In this document: piece by piece, positions 54,646-63,965 of the stretch
Layout of the letters: every line of letters starts with the position of its first letter
How positions within the stretch are numbered: position 1 is the first letter of the stretch
NCBI RefSeq assembly: GCF_000022565.1
Contig: NC_012483.1
Coordinates: 806,001 to 870,000, forward strand
Reading direction: 5' to 3'
DNA length: 64,000 bases
DNA from: Acidobacterium capsulatum ATCC 51196
GTDB lineage: Bacteria; Acidobacteriota; Terriglobia; Terriglobales; Acidobacteriaceae
The notes under the pieces: model-generated
The model's database searches: none
The model's input: the letters and a program-made list of their open reading frames with translations, nothing else
What the model was told of the DNA's origin: nothing
Made by a program: the position numbers and the translations under genes

Positions 54646-56138
54646 GACAGCTCACCTTGTCTTGCTTCCGCTCTTAGCCGAACCGAAGGCAGCCTTAAAA
54701 GCAAATATATGCCTATCGAAATAATGATCACATTTCGCATTCCGACCTCAAACCCGCCCAGATCGATCTCTGTCGCAATGGTAAACATGAGGGCAATGAT
54801 TAAGCCGTAGATATACATCTCACGATCCATAAAGTTTCTTAACCATCGAACCAAGACGGACATGCAAAAAACCAACACTAAAGGGTAAACAACTACGCCT
54901 GCCAAGCCAAAGTCAATCACCCCAGCAGTCAGCAGTGAGTTAGCTTGATCGCTATAATTCCGATCAAATTGCTCACTGGCAATACCTTCCTCCTGGATTT
55001 TTGGCTTATTCGGTATAAACGCTGATGGAATTGCCTCTTCTGTTTGGATCAGAAAGTCACGCCCATGCGCTGTAGGCATCGTTGAACTTAATTCAAGCAA
55101 ATCACTGAACCATGCTACGACAAAGGTCCGGCCCTGTAGGTTCTTTTGCGTGGAAGTAGTGGCAATTTTCCATGCTCGGCCCTCTTCAACCCAGGTCCCG
55201 ACTGTCGAAAGCTGCTGCACCAGGTTGGAGTTTTTGTGCCCATAGCTCGCTACTCGCACCAACTGATAGGTGAGAAATCCGAGAAATAAAAAGGACATTC
55301 CCAGGCCAATCACGAGAATCTGACGGAAACTCAGCTTGCTCCACTGATAACCAGCATGCCGGGCCAGCGCAACTGTGATCAGCGCCGAATAAACAAGATC
55401 TCTCCGGCCAAGATCCAGTTGTAGCAACCACAAAATAACGGTAACCGCTCCCCAGAAAAGCCGTGCTTTACCCTTATCTTTCGTCAGAAAAACGATAGTC
55501 GAAAGGATCACCGTAGGAGTCACCAGAAATCCAAATAGCACCACGACTACGCCGCCCCCGGCTCCACTGCTACTTGTCTCTATGCCGCCCTGTTGTAGTT
55601 TCCCTGTGGCCAAGACAGGTAGGATCACGAGCAATCCAAACAACGCGACGCGCCTTAAGCCCGGGGTGACGACAAGCCTATCCGCGACATCCAGGATAGG
55701 GGACTCAAAAAGCTCTCCGACAATCAGAAGGCATGCGGATGCCAATATGGTCGCTGCTACCCCGCGACACAACTCTCCTCGCAACAGACCGGCGCGGGAC
55801 GCCAGCGAGTAACCAGCTCGCGGAAGTGTGAGCCATGTGTTCAGGGTTCCGCCGCTATATCCCAGCAGAAATCCCATAGCCGAAATGCGTGTCAAACGCA
55901 TCAAGTTATCTCGGAACAGGAAATCCCACAGTATGATAAAGCCGATGCCGGCTCCAACAAAACTACCAAATCCAAGCATCCCATCCGACGGCAGAAGCCA
56001 CATCAGAACGGCTGCAGCTGAGAGGATCAGTGGGAAGTAAAGCACATAACGCGGTTTTGGAGCCGCACGCACGTACGAATGCTCAGGCCGCCACGCGCTC
56101 ATGCCGGCCGCCTGACCAGTTTCGGGATGGGGCACCAT
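54642..56138 (-). CDS. Polytopic membrane protein, putative polysaccharide polymerase (Wzy-like)
   Basis: A 498-residue inner-membrane protein with roughly ten to twelve hydrophobic segments, for example YFPLILSAAAVLMWLLPSDG, ALFGLLVILPVLATGKL, VVVVLFGFLVTPTVILSTIV and a C-terminal run IYGLIIALMFTIATEIDLGGFE. A large soluble loop lies between about residues 290 and 400 (GTWVEEGRAWKIATTSTQ ... NRNYSDQANSLL). This shape fits O-antigen/exopolysaccharide polymerases, which are too divergent to confirm by eye. The position between wza/wzc and glycosyltransferases supports it. A flippase (Wzx) is not seen in the window. It overlaps the Ser-rich protein gene by four bases. Confidence 0.65.
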   Translation of the reverse strand: MVPHPETGQAAGMSAWRPEHSYVRAAPKPRYVLYFPLILSAAAVLMWLLPSDGMLGFGSFVGAGIGFIILWDFLFRDNLMRLTRISAMGFLLGYSGGTLNTWLTLPRAGYSLASRAGLLRGELCRGVAATILASACLLIVGELFESPILDVADRLVVTPGLRRVALFGLLVILPVLATGKLQQGGIETSSSGAGGGVVVVLFGFLVTPTVILSTIVFLTKDKGKARLFWGAVTVILWLLQLDLGRRDLVYSALITVALARHAGYQWSKLSFRQILVIGLGMSFLFLGFLTYQLVRVASYGHKNSNLVQQLSTVGTWVEEGRAWKIATTSTQKNLQGRTFVVAWFSDLLELSSTMPTAHGRDFLIQTEEAIPSAFIPNKPKIQEEGIASEQFDRNYSDQANSLLTAGVIDFGLAGVVVYPLVLVFCMSVLVRWLRNFMDREMYIYGLIIALMFTIATEIDLGGFEVGMRNVIIISIGIYLLLRLPSVRLRAEARQGELS

Positions 56139-56188
56139 AGCATCGGTCTACCGATCCCCCTGGAAAGCTTCGTATTCTTAGCTCGCAT

Positions 56189-56209
56189 CAATGGAGTAAT
56201 AACTCATTG
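56189..56209. other. Short hairpin between wza-like and polymerase-like genes
   Basis: CAATG-g-AGT / aata / ACT-CATTG gives an 8-bp stem with one bulged base in the 100-base gap. It could be an operator or part of a processing site; there is no T-run. Confidence 0.3.
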
Positions 56210-56237
56210 CTTTAGACAGCCGCACAACAATCTCTTA

Positions 56238-57185
56238 TTAAAATACCGTTGAAGTAATCACAGCGGTATTGGCCAGTTGAGCTCCCACTTCCGCAGCCTG
56301 GAAGAAGAGCGCTGATTTCACAAAGCTTGATGGCATATACAAAATATCTCCATCCGCAACAAGAAAGTCAGCCTGCTTATCCTCATAAAGCTTCTTGAGG
56401 TTCAGATGAATGGCCTCTGTTCCGGTAGGCAGCTTTCTAATCAGAATGGCAGAATTGAGCTTTGCAGCCGGGGCATTCCCGCCAGCCAAAGCAAGTGCCT
56501 GCAGCAGTGTAAGATGCTCGTTATTGTTGATCAGATACCCGCCTGGGTGTCCGACAGCACCGACCATATAAATAATGCCGGCCTTGGCTACCACCACCGT
56601 GTCGCCGGGAAGGATGATCGGATTGGCCTGAGACCTCAGTCCTGCTGAGCTCTCGGCGAGCCCAACGTGCACGGGATGCTGAGGATCTCCCCGGTGAATA
56701 ATTGTCACCAGCTTGCCTGCCGAAGGGGTAACTCCCCCCGCCAACGTCAGCATGTCGAGCAATCGGCGGCTGCCAAATGTGGGATAAATCCCAGGGCTTG
56801 CGACCTGCCCCATGATCGTTGCACCCTGCCCTACACTCTGCCCAAGAGACACAGTCACCGTAGGATGCAGTACAAGCCCCAGCACCACGAGTTCATGCTC
56901 AATGTAGTGAGCAGCTTCGTCCGCCGTCATACCCGCGACATGAATAGGACCGGCCACGGGGAGAGACACTGTCCCACCCTGAGACACACGGGCATTGTCG
57001 ACCGAAAGATCAGGAATATCGAAGACATTCACGGAGATTTGGTCGCCCGGAGATATCTGTATCGCCGGTGGGGCTTGCACGGTAAGAGCCACTGGAGCAG
57101 TACCCGTTGAAGCCTTTTGCGTCTGGGCCATGCAACAGGATGAAAAGCATACTAGCAGGATCAGAAGATAACTAGCCTTTGTCAT
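56238..57185 (-). CDS. wza: Polysaccharide export outer-membrane protein (Wza-type)
   Basis: A 315-residue exported protein forming or contributing to the outer-membrane polysaccharide channel. A signal peptide (TKASYLLILLVCFSSCCMAQ) is followed by a polysaccharide-export domain (ISPGDQISVNVFDIPDLSVDNARVSQGGTVSLPVAGPI) and two SLBB-type beta-grasp repeats (GATIMGQVASPGIYPTFGSRRLLDMLTLAGG and YMVGAVGHPGGYLI...LTLLQALALAGG). FSSCC could provide a lipidation Cys, as in Wza. ATG 57185 is chosen over an open frame to 57347, because the longer version is antisense-like and masks the signal peptide. It overlaps the 3' end of wzc by 14 bases. Confidence 0.92.
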   Translation of the reverse strand: MTKASYLLILLVCFSSCCMAQTQKASTGTAPVALTVQAPPAIQISPGDQISVNVFDIPDLSVDNARVSQGGTVSLPVAGPIHVAGMTADEAAHYIEHELVVLGLVLHPTVTVSLGQSVGQGATIMGQVASPGIYPTFGSRRLLDMLTLAGGVTPSAGKLVTIIHRGDPQHPVHVGLAESSAGLRSQANPIILPGDTVVVAKAGIIYMVGAVGHPGGYLINNNEHLTLLQALALAGGNAPAAKLNSAILIRKLPTGTEAIHLNLKKLYEDKQADFLVADGDILYMPSSFVKSALFFQAAEVGAQLANTAVITSTVF

Positions 57186-59451
57186 CGGTATCCTCGACTC
57201 CGTATCCGGCTCCATAAGCCGACTCATACCCGCTGCGATATCCGTAAGAGTACCCGCGCGAGTAGGTGTAGTAGTTCTCCAAACGCATATCCACTCCATT
57301 GACAACGGAGCCAAGAATACGTGCGTTCGCTCTCCGCAACAGTTCACGAGTGCGCTGCAATGCTTTCTTACGCGTAATCCCGGAGCGGACCACCACTAGC
57401 GTGCCATCCATGTGCCGCACGAGATTGAGCGTGTCTGAAACTGCCAGCACAGGAGACGTGTCAAATATGATGAAGTCCCACTCGGACCGCCATTTCTGGA
57501 TCGTATCCGCCATCATCCGCGAAGCCAGCATTTCACCCGGATTTGGAGCTACCGGCCCGCGGGGCAGTACCCCAAGATTCGGCAATTCCGGTAGAGGAAA
57601 GACGATGGATTCTTCTCCACTCTCTCGCGACAGATAGGTTGAGAGTCCCACCCGATTAGAAACGCGAAACTTCAGATGCTGCGTTCCCTTTCTGAGATCG
57701 GTATCCACCAGCAGCACGCGTGCCGGGCGCTGCGCAAATGAAATGGCGAGGTTCGCCGCGCAAGTGCTTTTGCCCTCTGCAGCCAGACCGCTGGTGAGCA
57801 GAATCGCTTTGGGCTCGCGATCCACCGAAGACAGCAAGATCGAGGAGCGAAGAGTACGAAAGCCCTCGGCCACGATGGACTGCGGTTCCAGCAATGTCAG
57901 CAGATCGCGTGATATCTGATCTTCTTTTTCCGCTACAGGCTCTTTGGGTCGCTTCTCCGCACCGTAGCTGCCATAAGCCGTCTTTCGCTTCGCACCCGAA
58001 ACAAACCGGGGCACAATAGCCAGAGCTGGCAGATGCCCAATAGACTCCACTTCCTCTGAAGTACGTAGCGTGTCGTCGAGAGACTCAAGCAGCAGTGAAA
58101 TTGCGATACCTGCAATCAAGCCGCCGAGGAATCCAAAAACGACTGTCCGCTTCTTCTGTGGCGTTACCGGAATCACTGGAAGATTCGCATGATCAACCAC
58201 TTCGAGGCTATTTGAATTCAGGCCGGCCGTGATCCCTGCTTCTTCCAGACGAAGTTGGAGCGCATCGTATAGCTCAGATGAGGTTTGAGCCTTGTGCTTG
58301 AGAATTTCAAACTGAGCCGAAGACTCATTCTGCTTGAAAGCTTGCTGTTTGGTGTTTTCCAGGCGCGCTTCCAGCAGATTCTGCGTCTGCACCGCGGCGT
58401 CGTATTCAGCCTTGAATCGCTGCGTCAGGTTTGTAATTTCTTTGTTGATGTCGCTGCGAACCTGCTTGAGTTGCTGCCGAACCTCTTCCAGCTTGGGATA
58501 CCGCGGCCCGAATCTTGACTGCAGGTCAGCCTGCTGCACGAGCAAATTCGCTTCCTGCGAACGCAAGGATGTAAGCACCGTGTTGGGCGCCACGGAAACC
58601 AGAAGGTCTGGATTCCGCGTTAACGCCATCTTGTAGCGGGCTTCCTTCACGATCCGGTCCGCCTCGGCTTGCGCTAACTGGCTATTAATCGTTTCCAGAT
58701 TCGCATCCACCAGGCTGGAGCCCTGCTGTCCAACGCTCAGCAGATTGTGCTCCCGCTGGTACTGCACTAAATCGTTCTGCGACTTGTTGACGCTCTCTCG
58801 CAGACTGATGATCTGCTGCGAGAGCCAGTCGGAGATGCGCGTCATTGTCTCGAAATGGGCCCGCAGCGTCCAGTCCTGATAGGCATTTACGATCTCATTG
58901 GCTGCTTCCTGAGCGACCTTGGGATTCTGATTCTGAAAGTGAATCTCTGCCAGGTCTGTCTCCGGAACCAGCACGACCTGAGTGGCGCCTTTGAAAGTAT
59001 TTAAAAGCGCCAGCTTCTGCGATGGCGTAACCGTACCGTGGTAGCCAGCCTTCTTGAACACGCCGGAGTAGGGCGGCTTGTTGTAAAGCTTCAGAGTCTT
59101 GATCACGTTCCAGGCAATCGTATTGCTCTGCATGATGTGCAGCTGCGTCTCCACACGATCCTGACTCTGCAGGCCGCCGCTGCTGCTGGCGAGACTAGTC
59201 AGCTCCACTCCCGTCGACTTGTTCATGTCGATGCTCACGCTGGAGACGGCTTCATACTGCGGAGTGGCGGTCTCGACGTGGTAGAGAGCTACACCGATGC
59301 CTGCCAGAACACAAATCAGGATGATCCACTTGCGCTTGAGAAACAGCTTGCGCAAATCGCTCAGGTTAATTGTGGATTGAGGGGCGACCGTCTTTTCATC
59401 GGCAGATGCAATCGCACTTCCAGATTGCCTTTGTGGGTCTAGTGTGTCCAT
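57172..59451 (-). CDS. wzc: Wzc-type polysaccharide co-polymerase and BY-kinase
   Basis: A 759-residue inner-membrane protein controlling exopolysaccharide length and export. Domains: a Wzz segment with a first membrane helix (WIILICVLAGIGVALYHV, about 40-60), a long coiled-coil periplasmic region (about 190-410), a second helix (VVFGFLGGLIAGIAISLLLE), then a BY-kinase. Kinase motifs are Walker A GLAAEGKST (555-563), Walker A' VLLVDTDLRKG and Walker B FIIFDTSPVL. The C-terminus is a Tyr cluster of nine residues between ENYYTYSRG and GAGYG, the usual autophosphorylation tail. GAGGAG lies nine bases before the ATG. The CpsB-like phosphatase at 19077-19874 may reverse its phosphorylation. Confidence 0.95.
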   Translation of the reverse strand: MDTLDPQRQSGSAIASADEKTVAPQSTINLSDLRKLFLKRKWIILICVLAGIGVALYHVETATPQYEAVSSVSIDMNKSTGVELTSLASSSGGLQSQDRVETQLHIMQSNTIAWNVIKTLKLYNKPPYSGVFKKAGYHGTVTPSQKLALLNTFKGATQVVLVPETDLAEIHFQNQNPKVAQEAANEIVNAYQDWTLRAHFETMTRISDWLSQQIISLRESVNKSQNDLVQYQREHNLLSVGQQGSSLVDANLETINSQLAQAEADRIVKEARYKMALTRNPDLLVSVAPNTVLTSLRSQEANLLVQQADLQSRFGPRYPKLEEVRQQLKQVRSDINKEITNLTQRFKAEYDAAVQTQNLLEARLENTKQQAFKQNESSAQFEILKHKAQTSSELYDALQLRLEEAGITAGLNSNSLEVVDHANLPVIPVTPQKKRTVVFGFLGGLIAGIAISLLLESLDDTLRTSEEVESIGHLPALAIVPRFVSGAKRKTAYGSYGAEKRPKEPVAEKEDQISRDLLTLLEPQSIVAEGFRTLRSSILLSSVDREPKAILLTSGLAAEGKSTCAANLAISFAQRPARVLLVDTDLRKGTQHLKFRVSNRVGLSTYLSRESGEESIVFPLPELPNLGVLPRGPVAPNPGEMLASRMMADTIQKWRSEWDFIIFDTSPVLAVSDTLNLVRHMDGTLVVVRSGITRKKALQRTRELLRRANARILGSVVNGVDMRLENYYTYSRGYSYGYRSGYESAYGAGYGVEDTDDKG

Positions 59452-59883
59452 TTATGCTGGCTCCTCGGCAGCCCACAGGCCATTCCAGGTTTGAGGCAAT
59501 ACCGCGCAGCAGGCAGGAAAGGGAGACTTAACGCCATTCCTGACGATTCGGGACATATTCTTTATCACAGTACCTCTGGCCAAGGTTGATTCAGGACTGC
59601 CGGGGAGTTGGACGCGGTCACAGCTTGCAAAAAGTTGGGTAGCCAATCATCATCCGCTAGCGCTGCAAAAAAAATTCACGACTCTCAGGCAGGAAATAAG
59701 GCATGAACCGCAGTCTTAGCATCCCCTCGAATAAAACCCAGGGACTGATACGAGTGTAGATGGGTTAACCTGCAGGGTCAATGCACCTTACAGGAATATT
59801 CATCGCCAGTTGATACAGATCAATCGTCATATTTCCGATAGTGAGGCTTCATACGAACCATGCAGCCGCCCGGTGCCCACGGA
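59452..59883. other. Intergenic region upstream of wzc
   Basis: No gene or recognised RNA is visible in this gap of about 430 bases, which lies downstream of the GGDEF-EAL gene and upstream of wzc (both minus strand). It must contain the wzc promoter; several AT-rich candidates exist but none has both boxes at good spacing. A run of eight As (about 59667-59674) stands out. I looked for the conserved sequences of c-di-GMP riboswitches and did not find them. Confidence 0.4.
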
Positions 59884-62307
59884 TCAACGTATTCCGGCTG
59901 TTTGCGTCTCCAGCAGCGGCGGAATCGCTCCAGCCTCCAGCGGGTAGGAGAACAGATAGCCTTGAAACACATCGCATTGCAGCGCCTTGAGCACCTCAAA
60001 CTGATCCTTCCGTTCGACGCCCTCAGCCACCACCTGCATGCCAAGGCTGTGCGCCAGCGACAGTATGGCCTGCACGATCGAGTAGGTGCCGTTCGTCTCT
60101 GTGATGCGCTCTACAAAGGATCGGTCCACCTTGAGTGTCTTAATCGGCAACTGGTGAAGATGACGCAACGAGGAGTAGCCGGTTCCAAAATCATCCACCG
60201 AAAAATGCACGCCCAATGCCGCCAGTTCACGCATCTGCCGGGCAATTTCCTCAATGTTGCGCATCACCGTCGTTTCCGTCACTTCCAGTTCCAGCAACTC
60301 CGCCGGCATTCCTGAGCGCGCCAGCACCCGTTGCACATGCCCCAGAAAATCGGAGTGCATGAACTGCAGGGGTGACACATTGACGGCAATTCTCACTTGC
60401 GGCAGACCTGCCTGGCTCCAGGCCATGAACTGTCGCGCGACCTCTTCGAGCACCCAGTTGCCAATCGGCATGATCAGGCCGCTGTCTTCGGCCACGGGAA
60501 TAAACCGATCCGGCAGAATCATCCCGCTTCGCGGATGGTGCAGCCTCAGCAGGGCCTCCATTCCGCAAAGGGTACCGTCTTCGAGATATTGCGGCTGGTA
60601 ATAGACCTCAAAGCCGCCCTCTTTGAGAGCCGTGCGCATCATCAGCTCAAGATCATTGGCTTCGGCGGCCGCCGAGCTGATCTCATCGCTCACAAAGGTG
60701 AAGCGGTTACCGCCAGACTTCTTGGAGCGGTACATCGCAATGTCGGCGTTGCGCCACAGGTCGCTGGCATCGGTCCCGTCATCGGGATACAGCGCTACCC
60801 CAATACTGGCTGGCAGCTCAAGCCGGTAACCTTCCACCAGAAACGGCTCGTGGAATACATACAACAAATCCTCGGCCACCCGGTAGGCATCCTGCCGGCT
60901 TTTCAGCTCGCCCAAAACGGCCACAAACTCCTCGCCGCCTGAGCGCGCAATCGTATCCTCGCCGCGCAACCGCCGGCGCAGCCTCTCAGCCACCAGTTTC
61001 AGGCACTGGTCGCCCACCAGATGCCCATAGTTGTCATTGATCTGCTTGAAGCGATCCAGATCAATGCAGACAAAGGCCACACGGCGATCCTGGCGGGAGG
61101 CACGCGTCAGCGTCTGCTGCATGCGATCTTTCAGCAGCAGACGATTGGGCAACCCTGTCAGCAGATCGTGGTGCGCCTGGTAGAGCAGTTGCTGGTGCAG
61201 CTCCTCGCGCTCGGTTACATTCACCACCAGGCAAAACCTCGCCATGCGTCCGTTAAAGTGAATGGTGTGCGCGGCCACCTCCACTTTGGACTGCCTGCCA
61301 TCTTTGTACACATGGGTCCACGGCCCGCTGAAGACCATCTCTTCCCGTTCCAGCCCCACGTCTTCGAGCATGCGAGGCACTTCTTCCTGCGGGCGAATAT
61401 CCATCAGCGTCATCTGCCGGAACTCTTCTTCGCTGTACCCGTAAACATGCTGAGCCGCATCATTGACCCGTAGAAACCGCAGCGTCTCAAGATCGTAAAT
61501 CCACATCGGCGAAGGATTGTTCTCAAATAGCACGCGATAATCTTCGCTCGTGCGGTTCGCGGCCTGGATCTCCTCCTCAAGCAGCGTCAGAATCATGCCA
61601 AACTCAACGAAATATTTGGGAATATTCCAAAGCTCGCTTGAAACGTGAAGATGCGGCCACCATGCGGCCACCACCAGTGCTGCCGGAAAAACCAGCGCCC
61701 AGGCAAGCAGCCCCAGCACCGCGGTCAGCACACCGGCAGAGGCACGGCGGAAATCCCGCCAATAAAACCAAGCGTTGATCGCGAAAATTTCGGTCAGCGT
61801 GCCATAAACGCCCAGAATCGCCTGCCCCGCGCGGATCTCGTACACGATCCAGAGCATGATCAGGAGGGCAATCACCATATTGCCGCGCACGATGCCCCGA
61901 TCCGCGCCCCAATAGCGCAGCGAGACATAAATCATGCACAACTGTCCCACCAGCGCCACGGCCACCAGCACGGGAACCGTCGAGACTCCGTAGACCGTCA
62001 GGCAAAGATAAGCGATCGGAGGAACGCCCAGCAACGAGGCCGCAATCATCGCCTCGCCGGGGTCATGAATCGCATCCGAGGAGGCAATCAGAAAGCTGCA
62101 GCCGGCCAGCAGAAGCGCGGAAACGCCCAGCACACTCTGCCACGCCACATCCTGAACCGCGATTTGCGCGGTGAAATGCAGCAGAACAAATATCCAGCCG
62201 AGGGTCCAGTAGCGAATGCGAGGCATGGAACGGCGGCGCTGAATGACCGCAAAAACGAGCACCAGCAGGCCAACAATAAGAATGTCCAGCAGCGATTCCT
62301 GCATCAA
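59884..62307 (-). CDS. Membrane PAS-GGDEF-EAL c-di-GMP enzyme
   Basis: An 807-residue protein with seven or so N-terminal membrane segments (about 10-220). A PAS domain follows (YRVLFENNPSPMWIYDLETLRFLRVNDAA ... VVNVTEREELHQQ), then a GGDEF domain (DLDRFKQINDNYGHLVGD; SGGEEF) and an EAL domain (MEALLRLHHPRSGMILPDRFIPVAEDSGLI; VDDFGTGYSSLRHLHQLPIKTLKVDRSFV). Catalytic residues of both domains appear intact, and RGED upstream of GGEEF is an I-site. The protein may therefore both make and break c-di-GMP. It lies next to wzc, so control of exopolysaccharide is plausible but inferred. The start ATG has a second Met after it. Confidence 0.93.
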   Translation of the reverse strand: MMQESLLDILIVGLLVLVFAVIQRRRSMPRIRYWTLGWIFVLLHFTAQIAVQDVAWQSVLGVSALLLAGCSFLIASSDAIHDPGEAMIAASLLGVPPIAYLCLTVYGVSTVPVLVAVALVGQLCMIYVSLRYWGADRGIVRGNMVIALLIMLWIVYEIRAGQAILGVYGTLTEIFAINAWFYWRDFRRASAGVLTAVLGLLAWALVFPAALVVAAWWPHLHVSSELWNIPKYFVEFGMILTLLEEEIQAANRTSEDYRVLFENNPSPMWIYDLETLRFLRVNDAAQHVYGYSEEEFRQMTLMDIRPQEEVPRMLEDVGLEREEMVFSGPWTHVYKDGRQSKVEVAAHTIHFNGRMARFCLVVNVTEREELHQQLLYQAHHDLLTGLPNRLLLKDRMQQTLTRASRQDRRVAFVCIDLDRFKQINDNYGHLVGDQCLKLVAERLRRRLRGEDTIARSGGEEFVAVLGELKSRQDAYRVAEDLLYVFHEPFLVEGYRLELPASIGVALYPDDGTDASDLWRNADIAMYRSKKSGGNRFTFVSDEISSAAAEANDLELMMRTALKEGGFEVYYQPQYLEDGTLCGMEALLRLHHPRSGMILPDRFIPVAEDSGLIMPIGNWVLEEVARQFMAWSQAGLPQVRIAVNVSPLQFMHSDFLGHVQRVLARSGMPAELLELEVTETTVMRNIEEIARQMRELAALGVHFSVDDFGTGYSSLRHLHQLPIKTLKVDRSFVERITETNGTYSIVQAILSLAHSLGMQVVAEGVERKDQFEVLKALQCDVFQGYLFSYPLEAGAIPPLLETQTAGIR

Positions 62308-62564
62308 GTTTCTGACCCGCTATCGTTCCAGGATGGAATGACCCGCCTCCAGTCCAAGTTACCGAAGAGTAGTCCCATCCGTTACTAACAGCAATGAAAC
62401 AAAAGTGTTAGCAGTCATTATGATGCGCTTTTGATTGAAAATCTGTCAGCCTCAGAAGAAATACCCACGGATTTTCGCCAGCTCGCGCCCGGCAAGAATG
62501 TACCCCTCTCAAGCACGCTGGAAATGCGCAAATCAGACCATCAGAGGCAGCATAGGTAGGAATT
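62308..62564. other. Intergenic region between c-di-GMP gene and tRNA
   Basis: I see no gene or terminator in these 257 bases. Open frames reading through the tRNA on the minus strand here are shadows of the tRNA sequence. Confidence 0.4.
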
Positions 62565-62641
<77 letters not shown>

Positions 62642-62695
62642 GGTAAGGCCTTGAGGCAAGCCAATCCGGAGACCGGAAGGTGCAAGAGCAGTCTA

Positions 62696-62890
62696 TCAGC
62701 AAATCCGGGTGCCACGGATGGGAATGACTTTCGCCCGGCCTTGTCTAGGCGCGATCCGGGACACCGGCAGGATTGGAGGCTGAAGCCGCTCGCTGCGGCA
62801 GAAAAAGTAATAACGCAGCAGCAGCCAGCCCAACAAAGCCAGGTTCAGCAGCAGAACAACGCAGATCAAGGGAAAAAGGAATGCAAGCAC
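62696..62890 (-). CDS. Possible small membrane protein
   Basis: A 64-residue frame from GTG encodes one strong hydrophobic helix (LAFLFPLICVVLLLNLALLGWLLL) followed by a basic, Pro-rich tail (SERLQPPILPVSRIAPRQGRAKVIPIR). The hydrophobic-then-basic layout is that of a real single-pass protein rather than noise. However, there is no Shine-Dalgarno; TAAACT lies three bases before the GTG. It lies just upstream of the tRNA gene on the same strand. I cannot name a family. The rest of the gap from 62642 to 63043 shows nothing else. Confidence 0.4.
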   Translation of the reverse strand: MLAFLFPLICVVLLLNLALLGWLLLRYYFFCRSERLQPPILPVSRIAPRQGRAKVIPIRGTRIC

Positions 62891-63043
62891 AAAAGTTTAA
62901 AACCGTGGTTGCATCCTAGCGATTGCCGGGCAGCTTTTGTATCCCACTTTGGATTGTTACTTTCGAGTCCGCTCACCCGGCGGCTCCCAGGCGATGGTCG
63001 CACTCTCCATCTCATGCCGCGCAACCTGATAGACTCGGCTGGC

Positions 63044-63898
63044 GTGCGCCGCCTCATTCTCAATGCTGACGATTTTGGCCTCACTCCGGGTGTCAACCGC
63101 TCCATCCTGGAGCTGGCACAGACCGGGGTGCTGACCTCGGCGACCCTCATGGCCACCGGCGAGGCGTTTTCGCAGGCTGTCGCGGAGTCCGCTTCCGCCG
63201 CTGAGCTTGGCGTCGGCTGCCATGTGGTTTTGCTGGACGGCCAATCCGCCGCCCCGCCCGAAGCGATTCCCACGCTGGCCAGCCCCCAGGGCCAGCTTCG
63301 CCCCACGCTTGGCCAGTTTGCGCGTGATCTTTACCTGGGCCGCATTGCCTCCGAACACATCGAGGCCGAGGCCGTCGCCCAGATTCAGCGCCTCCATCAG
63401 GCGGGCGTACGCGTCACCCACGTGGACACACACAAACACACGCACCTCTTCCCTGCCGTGCTGCGCCCTTTGCTGCGCGCAGCGATGCGCTGCGGCATCC
63501 GTGCCATTCGCAATCCCTTTGAGCCCTCGTGGGCCATCGCCGTCACGCCCGGCGCCTCCACCGTGCGCCGCGTCCAGATCGGCATTCTCAACCGCAATCA
63601 CGAGACCTTCACGCGGCTGGTGCGGCAGGCTGGCCTCGCCACGACCGACGGAGCCATCGGCGTGCTGGCCACCGGCGTGCTCGACGCGCCGATCCTGCAC
63701 CGGCTGCTCACCGCCATGCCCCCGGGTACCTGGGAGCTGGTCTGCCATCCCGGGTATGAAGACACCGCACTGGCCTCGGTGCGCACCCGCCTCCGCGCTT
63801 CCCGTGCTATCGAGCACCAGGCCCTGCTCATCACCGTCCCCGATTTTCCCGGCATCGAGCGCATTTCCTTCGGCCATCTCACCGGAGCGCGGCCATGA
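63044..63898 (+). CDS. ChbG/HpnK (YdjC-like) carbohydrate deacetylase
   Basis: A 284-residue metal-dependent deacetylase of the YdjC fold. RRLILNADDFGLTPGVNRSIL carries the metal-binding Asp-Asp pair, VGCHVVLLDGQ the next His, and VTHVDTHKHTHLFPAV the late His cluster. The C-terminal VCHPGYED motif is also typical. Family members deacetylate chitooligosaccharides (ChbG) or act in hopanoid synthesis (HpnK); the substrate here is unknown. GTG 63044 fits family N-termini; an ATG at 63014 is possible. TAGACT ends eight bases before the GTG and there is no Shine-Dalgarno. The bshA-like gene follows after 67 bases. Confidence 0.86.
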   Translation: MRRLILNADDFGLTPGVNRSILELAQTGVLTSATLMATGEAFSQAVAESASAAELGVGCHVVLLDGQSAAPPEAIPTLASPQGQLRPTLGQFARDLYLGRIASEHIEAEAVAQIQRLHQAGVRVTHVDTHKHTHLFPAVLRPLLRAAMRCGIRAIRNPFEPSWAIAVTPGASTVRRVQIGILNRNHETFTRLVRQAGLATTDGAIGVLATGVLDAPILHRLLTAMPPGTWELVCHPGYEDTALASVRTRLRASRAIEHQALLITVPDFPGIERISFGHLTGARP

Positions 63899-63965
63899 GC
63901 CGGCTCCGGACTTTTGCATCGGACTGCCCTCAGGCCGCGTCCAACCAAACAACGAGCGAGACCCT

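Noticed and set aside
57186-57347. Upstream extension of the Wza-type protein
   Set aside because: It overlaps the wzc 3' end in a different frame, and the internal ATG at 57185 is directly followed by a signal peptide.
59667-59674. A-run as a terminator for wzc-antisense transcription
   Set aside because: No stem precedes it on the relevant strand; it is only a homopolymer.
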